Position numbers and translations under genes: made by a program
Shown: positions 9,145 to 17,636 of the stretch, piece by piece
Numbering within the stretch: position 1 is the stretch's first letter
Layout of the letters: each line of letters opens with the position of its first letter
The notes under the pieces: generated by a model
The model's database searches: none
What the model saw: the letters and a program-made list of their open reading frames with translations, nothing else
What the model was told of the DNA's origin: nothing
DNA from: Nitrospirota bacterium
GTDB taxonomy: Bacteria > Nitrospirota > Nitrospiria > Nitrospirales > Nitrospiraceae
Assembly (NCBI GenBank): GCA_018971525.1
Contig: JAGXAR010000028.1
Span: forward strand, 1-42,835
Reading direction: 5' to 3'
Length of the DNA: 42,835 nucleotides

Positions 9145-10166
9145 TCAACGAATGTTTCCTATGACTTCCTGTGCTGCACTCTTCCGCTTGGCGGAAACGC
9201 AGCATTCGTCTCCAACGGGAGCCGGCACGGTTCGCTTGAAATAACATTGCCCGGTCTGGACGCCGGACGGCGGCTTCACAAACGTGAAAGCTTGACAGCT
9301 ACCATCGGCCGAACAGGCCGCGCGACAGGATTCAGGGCTGAGTCCAGTCTGCTGCCCATAGTCGCCGCCCGGGCGATTCGTGTTGTACTCGAAATGAAAA
9401 GGCTCGTTCTGCGAGACAAGAATGTTTCTGGCGAGGGCTTCAGCCGTCTGGCGGTCAGAAAGGAGCGACTGCAGTTGAATCATCGAGAGTTCGCCATCGG
9501 GTGAAGAAGGCGAACCGACGTTACCCAGCGCCCCTGTTCCAACGCGATAGTTAGAAGATACCTTTGATTGGCCTGATGGAGGTCGCAGGCCTGTTGCACC
9601 ATCGCCGAACTTCACCTGCCCGGTTGCCGGATTCAGTTGATAGGCTAATTGATAGTGACGTCGCGGTCGAACGATGTCACGCGCCCGCACGCCGCTCAGC
9701 GAACCGCTTGCGTCCAGTGCCGTGCCATCGGGCATGAGCAGCACCACATCGCGCGCATCTTCGTTCAAGGCAAAGACCAGAGGAAAGGGCGCAGAAACCT
9801 CAAGGTCATGCGTGCCTTTGTCTGCTGCGACGATCAGCGGTGATCCCCCTTTGTCAGGCACAAGCCGAAGCTGCGCATCCGCTGTCTGCTCAACCAGATA
9901 CTCATCCGGTGCAGCTAGTACCGGCGCGCCGTCCGGAGCAGGGAAGTGCACGGTCTTGTCGAACTGAATCGTGGTCTGCGAACGATCGGAATTGATGGAA
10001 GGCTGTGAGGGTTCGTTCATCGCACAGGCGGACAGCGCCAGGTCAGAACCATGACGAGTATTAGTACCACCTGCCCAGTCGTTGATGGTTGTGCCCATGC
10101 TGACGCTGAAGGGACCCGGGTTGAGACGGCCTCTGGCCGGATTTCACAATTCCTTGCTCCTGTCAT
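9145..10166 (-). CDS. module + PAN/Apple-domain lipoprotein, with an apparent frameshift in the signal peptide
   Basis: The main frame (9145-10098) codes for the module (VHFPAPDGAPVLAAPDEYLV, LRLVPDKG, VVLLMPDGTALDASGSLSG). It ends in a PAN/Apple-like domain with the expected cysteine spacing (SPESCRAACSADGSCQAFTF, then TGQCYFKR and GDECCVSAKR). In that frame the start region is not a signal, although a lipobox (LALSAC) is present. The hydrophobic core (VVLILVMVLT) lies in the neighbouring frame, which has an ATG at 10166 with GGGAG eight bases upstream. Joining the two frames near 10035-10050 gives a normal lipoprotein. The gene is therefore either newly inactivated, mis-sequenced by one base, or recoded. 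PAN domains bind protein or carbohydrate outside the cell. Confidence 0.7.
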
Positions 10167-10526
10167 CTCCTCGTCTCCCTTCGTTACGGCTGGGTGGGGA
10201 AGAGTCTTTGGGCTAGAGCGAACGGCCTTGTGGGCAGATATGTCAGCGCGGTTGATGTTGCATTGCTGGATCCTAGCAGGGTAGTCGTAACGAAACCCTG
10301 TTAAGTTCAAATAAGGACGGTAAAGTGCTCTGGGGAAGACAGGAGGGAACGAGGTGGACGTCACTGGCGCCACGGAGTCGCTCCTTGAGGTGAGAGTCAG
10401 CTGTGTCCATCCGTGGAGTGGTCGGACTCGACGGGCGGACACAGAGTTGTGAAAGTCTGGCAGCCGGTCAGGCCTGATCGAGACAGTGATCTTGCCTTGA
10501 GCGTCATCACTAAAATTGTCCGTGTC
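10167..10526. other. no gene recognised
   Basis: Several short overlapping open frames occur on both strands, but none has a ribosome site plus a plausible product. The segment separates the frameshifted PAN gene from a decayed gene on the same strand. I see no RNA gene or clear hairpin. Confidence 0.4.
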
Positions 10527-10915
10527 CTACATCTCCACCCGAAGTCCAAAGGTTCCGGCGCAGTTATTGAATTGGCTGTTCCCGACCATCGCGCGGAAAT
10601 TAACGAACAGCTGAAGACCATTGGGCAGTACCGCAAACCAGTGTTCAGGTTGGAATAGTTTCGCACGGGCGTATCGGTCTGGAATCTGAACTGAAAGGGA
10701 TTGGCCCGCCGGTCTTCAACTAACTGCCCATTATAGGTAGACGGTAGGCCACCTGCAATGGGACGGTCCCGCTTTTCAGGAGAGAAACAGGTTCCAAGAA
10801 CCATTTTTTTCGTCTAGTGCACCTGTCCACCAGGAACATTCGAAGATGCCACTCGTGTATCTGACGGACGTGGATATTCTTGTGAACCAATCCTCGCCTC
10901 GCTGCGACTTACCAT
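10527..10915 (-). pseudogene. decayed gene of unknown family
   Basis: Protein-like sequence can be followed only by switching frames. An ATG at 10915 opens 34 codons ending in GGQVH, then a TAG near 10818 that is followed by a run of seven A. The same frame resumes as CFSPEKRDRPIAGGLPSTYN and GQLVED. The last part is in another frame and reads RPAGQSLSVQIPDRYARAKL, then FQPEHWFAVLPNGLQLFVNF, ending GTFGLRVEM before a TAG at 10527-10529. The C-terminal part looks like a genuine beta-rich exported protein, but I cannot name the family and see no intact homologue in the window. At least one stop and one frameshift are needed, so I call it a pseudogene. Confidence 0.4.
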
Positions 10916-11336
10916 CGTGATGAGAGGTTCGGAGCCTGCACAGGGTCTATCGAACCTCCAGTCGGGGACCTTAACCTGAGCTCAGAGGAAGCCGATGCAC
11001 GTGTTGTATGCAACTAGGCAAGCGGTGCGGCAAGGCGGGCCGGTTCGTCTGATCCTATTGAACAAGGTCTGGCACGTGATGGCTCGAGGATATGTCTGTC
11101 GGGGCGACGACGTAGAGGAAGGCAGACGGGTCATGGCTACACTCCAGAGCTCACGACATAATGAGCATGCGCTTCGTTGACAAGCCTGGAGCCGGCTTCT
11201 ACACTTCCGCGCAAACCGGTTGAACCTCCCACGCGGGGAGCGCGACTCACCGGCAAGAAACATCGAGACGCGAGGGCACCATGGCCCCGGATTCAGCTCC
11301 CGGCGTTTACTTCACCTCTTTAGAAGGAGTCAGGCA
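10916..11336. other. no gene recognised; 5' region of the tail-tube-like gene
   Basis: About 420 bp without a convincing reading frame. Only its end is interpretable: AAGGAG at about 11323-11328 is the ribosome site for the ATG at 11337. A longer open frame begins at 11220, but it would place about 39 residues before a complete Tat signal, so I reject that start. A promoter is expected here, but I could not identify one by eye. Confidence 0.4.
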
Positions 11337-12374
11337 ATGAACGACAGACAGAAAGACGGCGAGGCAGAATCCTGGCTCCATCCGTCACGGCGAGATTTTC
11401 TGACCCGCGCGGGACTCTTCGCAGGAGGCATGGCTCTTATGGGTGTGCCTGGGTTCAGACCGCAGCTTGCTGCCGCGGCAATAACTGATACGAGGACCTA
11501 TGCCGCCGCTACGTCCGCGCTTGAGCTGGATGGCCAGTTCATTGACTTTCTCAAATCGGCGGAGGGCGGATTCCCCAAGGCCGAGGTGATTCTCGAGCCG
11601 ACAGGCCCTAATCAGTTCGTCAAAAAGCACATCGGACAGCCGAAGTATCAAGACATCGCCATCCAATGCGATCCATTCCTGCCGAAACCGCTCTTCGACT
11701 GGATTGCCGCGACGTTGAATATGTCGTACATGAGGAAAAGCGGCGCAATTATCGCGACAGATTTCAACCGCACGGAGCAGAGCCGTCTCCAATTCAACAA
11801 CGCCTCAATCTCGGAGATCGGCATTCCTGCCTGCGATGCGGCTTCGAAGGATGTGGGACTCCTCACGGTCAAGTTCACCCCGGAATTTACGACCCCTCTG
11901 GCAGGGAAGGGATCTGTTCTGCCGGTTGTTGGTGCAAGGCAAAGGGCCTGGTTGTCATCGAATTTCCGTCTAACGATCCCCGGTCTCGATTGTAGCAAGG
12001 TCAGCAAGATCGAAGCACTGACGATCAAACAAACGATCGTGCAAAGCGCGGTCGGTCAGATGCGGGAATACCAAAAGGAGCCGGGCAAGCTCGAGTTTCC
12101 GAACCTCGTCATCAGCCTGGCTGAAGCTTCTGCCGGAACGTTTTATGCCTGGTTCCAGGACATGGTGATCAAGGGGAATGCCGGTGACAACAATGAGAAA
12201 GCTGGTACGCTGGAGTTCCTCGACCCGACCATGAAGGGCTCGTTGTTGACGATCTATTTCAATCACCTCGGTATTTTCGGGTTTACCCCGGAGCCGGCCA
12301 ATGCCGACACCATCAAGCGGGTCAAGGTCGAAATGTATTGTGAGCAGATCACGCTCACGCCGGTGAAGATATAA
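11337..12374 (+). CDS. Tat-exported protein with two tandem phage-tail-tube-like (gp19-like) halves
   Basis: A 345-residue protein. The ATG at 11337 has AAGGAG seven bases upstream and starts a canonical twin-arginine signal (SRRDFLTRAGLFAGGMALMG, residues about 18-37). The mature part appears to be two related halves of about 130 residues. Half one runs from LDGQFIDFLKSAEGGFPKAE through KYQDIAIQCDPFLPKPLFDW to LQFNNASISEIGIPACDAAS and VGLLTVKFTPEF. Half two runs from FRLTIPGLDC through KLEFPNLVISLAEASAGTFY to SLLTIYFNHLGIFGFTPEPA and a closing KVEMYCEQITL. The pattern (central kYpnI..k.g....l..W motif, then xLxFxNa and a final EsLxI strand) resembles the gp19/tail-tube family by eye. Tail tubes are normally cytoplasmic, so Tat export of a folded double copy is unusual. 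Function unknown. Confidence 0.6.
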   Translation: MNDRQKDGEAESWLHPSRRDFLTRAGLFAGGMALMGVPGFRPQLAAAAITDTRTYAAATSALELDGQFIDFLKSAEGGFPKAEVILEPTGPNQFVKKHIGQPKYQDIAIQCDPFLPKPLFDWIAATLNMSYMRKSGAIIATDFNRTEQSRLQFNNASISEIGIPACDAASKDVGLLTVKFTPEFTTPLAGKGSVLPVVGARQRAWLSSNFRLTIPGLDCSKVSKIEALTIKQTIVQSAVGQMREYQKEPGKLEFPNLVISLAEASAGTFYAWFQDMVIKGNAGDNNEKAGTLEFLDPTMKGSLLTIYFNHLGIFGFTPEPANADTIKRVKVEMYCEQITLTPVKI

Positions 12375-12821
12375 CGAAGGAATTGTCGCGGTTGTAATGA
12401 GACAGGTGGTTCAGGAAACCATCCATGCACAGACAATTCAGTCAGTGACGAGCGAACTCACAGGATCGAGGAGAGAGCCAAGGAGGTTGTTGGTGTTTGC
12501 AACCGACTACCATACCTCGCAGTCGGAGCAAGCTTGGTCGAAACCTTTGCCGTAGCTGTCGCATGGGGACCGTCTGAAGGAGACGTACAGTTCCGTGGCT
12601 TGAATCTCCCCACGGTATCGGTTCCGGCACCACCACCTTCCGCTTCTCCCCTGGCGAGGCCCGGACTCACCGCTCGCACCGTGGGGGACGGGAGCGGCAA
12701 GGTCCCGTTGCCTCTTCAGGTGCGAACATGAAGGAACCACTTGCGCGGTGGCCAATTCGGGAACCTGCTCGCTTCTATTGAGTCGCACGGGCTGACCATC
12801 AGCTGGCGCTGTGCAGTCATG
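12375..12821. other. no convincing gene
   Basis: A frame ending at 12731 reads as a possible short exported proline-rich peptide (PYLAVGASLVETFAVAVAWG, then TVSVPAPPPSASP), but it has no start codon with a ribosome site. I do not annotate it as a gene. Nothing else is visible apart from the hairpin at the 3' edge, which is listed separately. Confidence 0.35.
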
Positions 12822-12844
12822 AACTCCTGAATAAATGAGGAGTT
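12822..12844 (+). promoter_or_regulatory. hairpin overlapping the ribosome-binding site of the next gene
   Basis: AACTCCT (12822-12828) pairs perfectly with AGGAGTT (12838-12844) around a 9-base loop. The right arm contains the only good ribosome site (GAGGAG) for the ATG at 12851. When folded, the stem would hide that site. It could act as a simple translational control or thermosensor. The pairing is seen; the control is inference. Confidence 0.4.
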
Positions 12845-12850
12845 ATAGTC

Positions 12851-13387
12851 ATGGTCAAAGCAATTCTCTTCACAATCTTCCTCCTGCTGTCCGTCGTGGA
12901 GCAGGGAAGCCGGGTAGCGGCTCAGGACGCCACGCCGGTCAACCCACCACTCACGTCAGAAGCCGTTCAAGTGTTGAACGAAGAGGTCCTCGATGAAATC
13001 TCACTGAACCGGAAGATTTACTTCACCACGCTAGAAGGCACCGACGCGATCGCTCCAGCGGGCTTCTACCGAGTGGTGGGTGTTGACCAGGCGCGGTTGC
13101 GGTTAATTCCCGCCAACGGTGGCGATGCTCTGCTCATCCAAGCTCTCGCGATGCACCACCGGGAGAAGTCTGTCGAGTCAGTCGCGCTGTCCATTCCCGC
13201 CGGAGAGGATATGCACCATGTCGTACTCCTCCTTCCCAACGGCCAAGGACTGGACGCCGTGGGTTCGTACAGCGCGGTTCGGCCACGCGGGTGGAACCCG
13301 ACACCCGTGTTGCTCGAGTGGATTGAGAAGGCGCTCACGCAAAAGGAGAAGCCTATCCGAAAGGATGAGAAGAAAGGAGGACACTAG
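12851..13387 (+). CDS. exported single-module protein
   Basis: A 178-residue protein that is little more than a signal peptide (MVKAILFTIFLLLSVVEQGS, cut near RVAAQ) plus one copy of the recurrent module at about residues 52-150 (KIYFTTLEGTDAIAPAGFYR, LRLIPANGG, LLIQALAM, HHVVLLLPNGQGLDAVGSYS). After the module come a short helix (PVLLEWIEKALTQ) and a Lys-rich tail. It shows that the module can stand alone, and so is the minimal member of the family. It lies between the tail-tube-like gene and a fragment of that gene on the same strand. Function unknown. Confidence 0.8.
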   Translation: MVKAILFTIFLLLSVVEQGSRVAAQDATPVNPPLTSEAVQVLNEEVLDEISLNRKIYFTTLEGTDAIAPAGFYRVVGVDQARLRLIPANGGDALLIQALAMHHREKSVESVALSIPAGEDMHHVVLLLPNGQGLDAVGSYSAVRPRGWNPTPVLLEWIEKALTQKEKPIRKDEKKGGH

Positions 13388-13446
13388 CGAGTTGAATCTG
13401 GATCACCCAGGATTTCGTGACCATGATCGCTAGGAGGGCGAGATAA

Positions 13447-13770
13447 AGGTTCCAGAAACCAAACTATTGCACGGCCAAGCTGGAGTTTCCGGACCTCGTC
13501 ATCAGCCTAGGCGAACTTTCCTCCAGAACGTTTTACGCCTGGTTTCAGGACATGGTGGTCAAGGGGAATGCCGGGGAGAATAATGGGAAAGACGGCGCGC
13601 TGGAGTTCCTCGTTCCAACTTTGAAGGTCACACTGTCGAGCATCAATTTTCATCACCTCCGCATTTTCTGGTTTATATCGGAGAATTCGGAGGCCACTGC
13701 CGATGCCATCAAGAACGTCAAGGTCGAAATATATCGCAAGCAGATCACGCTCATGCCGGCGAAAGCATAA
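13447..13770 (+). pseudogene. duplicated C-terminal fragment of the tail-tube-like gene
   Basis: This frame repeats the last ~97 codons of the gene at 11337-12374 at both protein and DNA level: KLEFPDLVISLGELSSRTFY, FQDMVVKGNAGENN, HHLRIFWF and VKVEIYRKQITLMP. A TAA sits at 13444-13446 where the parent continues, and there is no start codon with a ribosome site ahead of it. DNA similarity continues past the stop (gtcgcggt), so the copied unit included the 3' flank. It is most likely non-functional. Confidence 0.75.
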
Positions 13771-13869
13771 GGAAGGACCTGTCGCGGTGGTTGCAGCTTG
13801 CAGGAAGTGGGAAACGCGTCAATGCGGCCCGCGCATGATCGAGAACGTAGCGAAAGAAGGGAGACGACT

Positions 13870-14463
13870 ATGAGATTGCCTGTGGCTTTGCTGTTGCTCT
13901 TCAGCGTCGCCGGAAGTGGTGCCTGGGCTGCAAACGAGGTTACCGACCGTGCGGTGCCGACGCTCCCCAAGATGCAACCAGCTCCTCCTCTCACTGGCCC
14001 TGTTGCTGGCGCACAAGCCTCCATCGAGCAGCAAGTGGGTCTTCTCCAACAGCAGGTCGGCACGCTTCAGGCGCAGCTTGCCATGCTGCAGGCTGCTGTC
14101 CAGGTGACAGCTAATGGTGTGACACTGCGGGGTCCCACGGTCACCATCGCCGGAGGAGTGGTAACCATTGAGGCTCAAAATACCATGGCGCTGAATGGGC
14201 ACTCGGATATGTCCGTGAGGGCCAGCGCTAATTTGTCCGTCTCGACCGGGGGTAATACTTCAGTCCAAACCGGATCGAATCTCACACTCCGAAGCGGGGC
14301 GGGAGCTCTACTGCAGGCGTCCGGTCCTCTCGATCTGAAAGGCTCGACGATTCTGTTGAACGGAGGAACGAAGCCGCTTGCGACTGTGGGGAGTCAGGTG
14401 CAAGTGCCAGGGCAGCCAATCGGGCAAGTCATCACCGGAAGCCCGACGGTCTTGGGGAACTGA
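13870..14463 (+). CDS. exported beta-helix spike-like protein with PAAR-like end
   Basis: A 197-residue protein. The ATG at 13870 has AAGGGAG six bases upstream. A Sec signal (LPVALLLLFSVAGSGAWA) is followed by ANEVTDRAVPTLP, containing the recurrent Arg motif (Arg27), then a Gln/Leu coiled coil (QQVGLLQQQVGTLQAQLAML). Next come short beta repeats typical of VgrG/gp5 needles (VTLRGPTVTIAGGVVTIEAQ, GNTSVQTGSNLTLRSGAG, KGSTILLNGG). The end, TKPLATVGSQV then GQVITGSPTVLGN, resembles the first half of a PAAR motif. Spike proteins of tails and T6SS have this order but no Sec signal. The gene at 17637 is a paralogue without the PAAR-like end. Confidence 0.65.
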   Translation: MRLPVALLLLFSVAGSGAWAANEVTDRAVPTLPKMQPAPPLTGPVAGAQASIEQQVGLLQQQVGTLQAQLAMLQAAVQVTANGVTLRGPTVTIAGGVVTIEAQNTMALNGHSDMSVRASANLSVSTGGNTSVQTGSNLTLRSGAGALLQASGPLDLKGSTILLNGGTKPLATVGSQVQVPGQPIGQVITGSPTVLGN

Positions 14464-14556
14464 GCGGTTCTCCATCGGCCCGTCCAGAAGAGCGTACAGC
14501 ACAGTTGAGCCGTTTGGTCAGGATCGATGAGTAACCGGGTCCAGGATGAGTCGGCG

Positions 14557-14586
14557 CCACCCCCGCTCAAGAAAAGGCGGGGGTGG
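14557..14586. terminator. strong GC hairpin between convergent genes
   Basis: A perfect 10-bp stem, CCACCCCCGC (14557-14566) with GCGGGGGTGG (14577-14586), encloses a 10-base loop. It lies in the 134-bp gap between the spike-like gene (+) and the small exported protein gene (-). There is no clear U-run on either side, so it is a candidate bidirectional terminator or mRNA 3'-end stabiliser rather than a classic intrinsic terminator. Confidence 0.55.
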
Positions 14587-14597
14587 GGAATTGGACT

Positions 14598-14942
14598 TTA
14601 TCGCGTGGGCATCTGTCGGGCTGGAGCGACCGGCTTCATGCCAGGCGCGATCGTCTGTTTATCCTGCACCGCATCGAGTTTCTGCGGGGTGATAAGCACC
14701 TTATCTTGAATGGCCGGCACCTTGCCCTGCATCGCTCTGTCCTTCTCTTGAATGCCGCCGAGCTTCGACTGGTCAGGCAGCGGCATCTGACCGGGAGGAG
14801 AAGATGCCAACAGCTCCTGGACGTTGGCGCCGACGGACACTCCCAGCATGGCCACTGCCGCGGCCAGTGTCAGCGTCTGCCGCATCCTCGGTCCTTTGGA
14901 CTTTTCACCATCGGTTCCCTCTGAGTTCATCGTGTCTTTCAT
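14598..14942 (-). CDS. small exported or membrane-anchored repeat protein
   Basis: A 114-residue protein from the ATG at 14942, with AAGGAGG five bases upstream. A polar N-terminus is followed by a hydrophobic segment (TLTLAAAVAMLGVSVGA) that could be a signal or an anchor. The rest is a short degenerate repeat of the type I-Q-x-K (LGGIQEKDRAMQGKVPAIQD, then KVLITPQKLDAVQDKQ) and a Pro-rich tail. No known domain. It is preceded by the YkgJ gene with a 17-bp gap, which suggests one transcript. Confidence 0.6.
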   Translation of the reverse strand: MKDTMNSEGTDGEKSKGPRMRQTLTLAAAVAMLGVSVGANVQELLASSPPGQMPLPDQSKLGGIQEKDRAMQGKVPAIQDKVLITPQKLDAVQDKQTIAPGMKPVAPARQMPTR

Positions 14943-14959
14943 GGCATCCTCCTTCTTGG

Positions 14960-15670
14960 TTATACGCTGTGCGTGTGCAGCCACTCGTCCAGGGCGTGAA
15001 TATGCAGTTCCATGCGTGTGGCGGGATCGTCTGGAACAGCGATTCTTTTGGCATGACAGTACTCCCGCACCACGCGGTCCATGTCAAGCCAGGCGGGGAT
15101 TTCTGGATCGATTCCGGTCACGAGATCGTCCATGGTTCGTTGTGCTTCGCTGCGGGTCTCTTGGCCTGCGCCGATGAGCGCTCGTAAGACAGTCGCCATG
15201 CGACCTAAGACATCCAGGTACTGATCGACGGCTTGAATGTACGGCGCAGTCCCTTGTGCCGTGAGGTACTCCTCCACCGTTCCCGCCGTTCCATAGGCGC
15301 CTTCTGTTTGCGGGTGTGGCGCCAACTCTGAGAACCATTCCTCGCCCTCGGCCGTGACGTGTCGGCCCAGCGGATAGATTCGACAGACCAATGGGCGGTC
15401 CGCATGCACTCCGCATCCGTTCTCCGTCAGGAATACGCAGGCTCCGTCTTCAACCCGATTCAAGGCGGTGCCGGCGGCGTCCGTGTATTGTGCGAGAAAC
15501 TCCGTGGTTCCAATGCTTCGATTCTGGGCTAACCGCGCCACCTCGTAGGGATTCAGATGGATGATCTTGTCATGGCAGCAGCGGTTGCAGGCGTGACAGG
15601 TATAGGAGAACGCGCTGTCGCGTCGATAACGGATCTCGGTCGAGCGGGTCGAGGCGTTGTCAGTCGCCAT
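14960..15670 (-). CDS. YkgJ-family cysteine-cluster protein
   Basis: A 236-residue protein of the YkgJ (Fe-S/zinc cysteine cluster) family. The N-terminus has YTCHACNRCCHD, the typical CxxCxxCC cluster. It is followed by ACVFLTENGCGVHADRPLVC and RIYPLG, which carry the second cysteine group. Family members bind metal, and some associate with methylation or flagellar functions, but the role here is unknown. There is no export signal, so it is probably cytoplasmic, which is unusual for this block. It is likely co-transcribed with the small exported protein gene downstream. Confidence 0.85.
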   Translation of the reverse strand: MATDNASTRSTEIRYRRDSAFSYTCHACNRCCHDKIIHLNPYEVARLAQNRSIGTTEFLAQYTDAAGTALNRVEDGACVFLTENGCGVHADRPLVCRIYPLGRHVTAEGEEWFSELAPHPQTEGAYGTAGTVEEYLTAQGTAPYIQAVDQYLDVLGRMATVLRALIGAGQETRSEAQRTMDDLVTGIDPEIPAWLDMDRVVREYCHAKRIAVPDDPATRMELHIHALDEWLHTHSV

Positions 15671-15750
15671 CTAAAGCCTCATCTTGCGACGTCCACATGG
15701 TGACCATACGGGGGCCGGCAGTTCACAGCAGGACGCCGGATCTCCTACAG

Positions 15751-17460
15751 TCAAGGCCCCAGCTTTCTCGGAGGCAATGAAGGCAGTTGACGACACCCCA
15801 CGATGACCGTTCCGCATTGAGGCGGAGAGGTGCTCACGACCTGGGGGGTCATGACAGTCCCGCTCGGCATGAGGACCGTGATGGACGACGGCCCCACTAA
15901 CCGTGGCACAGTCACAACCATATAGGTGTCACTCAGCACTTGCACAGCCAGCTTTCCCAAGGGCGTTGAACTGCCGAGCAGCACCCCTGTCGCTGTGTTG
16001 AATCCCTGGCCAATCACTCCGACCTTGCTACCCACGCTCACAACCCGAGAGCCGCCGACGATGGAGGCAAACGGCTTCAGTCCGGCATCGAAACTATAGA
16101 TGGTTCCATAGGCGGTTCTGCAACCGCCTTTTTGTGTCATGCCGTATATCTTGCCGTTGGTATGTAACGTGGGGGTGGAATGTGGAAAGCTGCCGTCGTT
16201 GGCCGTGACATTGTTGGGGCACTGGATGGTATTGCCGAATGACCAGAGGACTTGGAAGTTCGCTCCCGCCGTATCCAATTTGAACAGCGTACCGACACCA
16301 CTCCTGCCTCCACCCGGGGCCACACCATAGAGGAAACCATCGCTGCCTTGCACCAATCCCGATTCCGAACCACTGCCATCCGGGGCAGAGGCCACATTAT
16401 TCACTGTGACCAGCGGAAAGGTGTGCAAAAGTTTGTAGGCTCCGGTGTTCGGGTTCAGCTGATAAACCACCCCATACCCTGCCGACCCACCCGCCGACGT
16501 GGTGCCATACAGATTGCCGTCATGCCCAAACATCACCGGACCTTTAGGGCTACCTCCGTCGAGAACTTGTTGCCCGTTCGCAGACAACACTGTCTTGTTA
16601 GGGTCAAAGTTATGGAGGAAGGTGGGCTGGACAGAACCGGTCGCTGACATGGGAATGCGAAAGATCGTGCCGCCACCGATGGGGCTGAAGACACCCTGCG
16701 CGCTGACGCTGCCAGCCTGAGTGGTGCCATAGAGGTTTCCATCGAAACCGAGAACCAATGCGGCCGTCGTATTCACCCCAAGGGCGGCAATGGGTGACAC
16801 GCCGGTCGTCGGCGTCGCGCGATAGACCACGCCCTTGGTCGTTCCACCATTGGTAACGCCGTAGAGATTCCCATCCGGCGCCTGAATGGGCGGAGCCCAG
16901 GGATAGCCGCCATCCATACCGTTGGTAAAGACGGGCTGAACCGTTGAAAAGCCATTCCCACCGAGACTGAACACGGAGCCCTTGCCGCTTGATGAGGCTC
17001 CACCATACTCGGCCGTCCCATAGAAGACTCCATCCATACCCAGCGTCAACCCGGAATGAGACGTAGTGCCGTCACCACTATTGGAACCGAGGGTATAAGA
17101 AACTGCAAAGGGGAACGGAGCGATGGGACCGATGCTGAAAATAGTTCCCCCATTGTACTTGGGATACAGCAGATTCCCGCCTGTGGGTACCGTGCCATAG
17201 AGATTCCCGTCACGCCCCTGCGCCAGGAAACCTGGGCCGTCTGGAGTGCAGCCATCTGGAGCAACTTGACCGCTAGCATACTTCGTGCAGTCGAAGTTGT
17301 GGAGTATCGTGTAAGGCATATATTGGACCTGTATCGGAACCTGCGGGATCACTATCTGAGCCTGCGAGGTCGAGAGCCCCAGCGCAAGTACGCTTATGCC
17401 CACCACAGCGAGCGCAATCCCATGGCTACGTCCCGGATCACTGTCGTGTCCTCGTCGCAT
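15751..17460 (-). CDS. exported GloVer-repeat beta-propeller-like protein with C-terminal IPT/TIG domain
   Basis: A 569-residue protein. The ATG at 17460 has GGAAGGAGG six bases upstream; the longer open frame upstream lacks a signal. A Sec signal (IALAVVGISVLALGLSTSQA) leads to about nine repeats of the GloVer type, each with a G-x-L-Y-G-T block (DGNLYGTVPTGG, DGVFYGTAEYGG, DGNLYGVTNGGT, DGNLYGTTQAGS, DGFLYGVAPGGG, NGKIYGMTQKGG) and a GTIF/GVVY strand. These repeats are thought to form a propeller. The last ~100 residues (ASIVGGSRVVSVGSKVGVIG, then GQGFNTATGVLL) fit an IPT/TIG immunoglobulin-like fold. A surface or secreted binding role is likely; the ligand is unknown. Confidence 0.8.
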   Translation of the reverse strand: MRRGHDSDPGRSHGIALAVVGISVLALGLSTSQAQIVIPQVPIQVQYMPYTILHNFDCTKYASGQVAPDGCTPDGPGFLAQGRDGNLYGTVPTGGNLLYPKYNGGTIFSIGPIAPFPFAVSYTLGSNSGDGTTSHSGLTLGMDGVFYGTAEYGGASSSGKGSVFSLGGNGFSTVQPVFTNGMDGGYPWAPPIQAPDGNLYGVTNGGTTKGVVYRATPTTGVSPIAALGVNTTAALVLGFDGNLYGTTQAGSVSAQGVFSPIGGGTIFRIPMSATGSVQPTFLHNFDPNKTVLSANGQQVLDGGSPKGPVMFGHDGNLYGTTSAGGSAGYGVVYQLNPNTGAYKLLHTFPLVTVNNVASAPDGSGSESGLVQGSDGFLYGVAPGGGRSGVGTLFKLDTAGANFQVLWSFGNTIQCPNNVTANDGSFPHSTPTLHTNGKIYGMTQKGGCRTAYGTIYSFDAGLKPFASIVGGSRVVSVGSKVGVIGQGFNTATGVLLGSSTPLGKLAVQVLSDTYMVVTVPRLVGPSSITVLMPSGTVMTPQVVSTSPPQCGTVIVGCRQLPSLPPRKLGP

Positions 17461-17636
17461 CGCATGCCTCCTTCCTGTCGCGCTACACCGAACGGTTCCT
17501 CGTCCGAGAGCAGTTGGTCGGTACTGGCCCGGCATCTGCATCGCCGCGGATCCTCCGGATCTGTTCGCATGGGGTGATCCCGCATCCGCATCAATCCTGC
17601 GCACGCAAACTAGACGATCCTAGACAACCTCAGCCA

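Noticed and set aside
12534-12731. Possible short exported Pro-rich peptide on the plus strand
   Set aside because: Only a TTG start without a ribosome site, and the hydrophobic part begins before any usable start codon.
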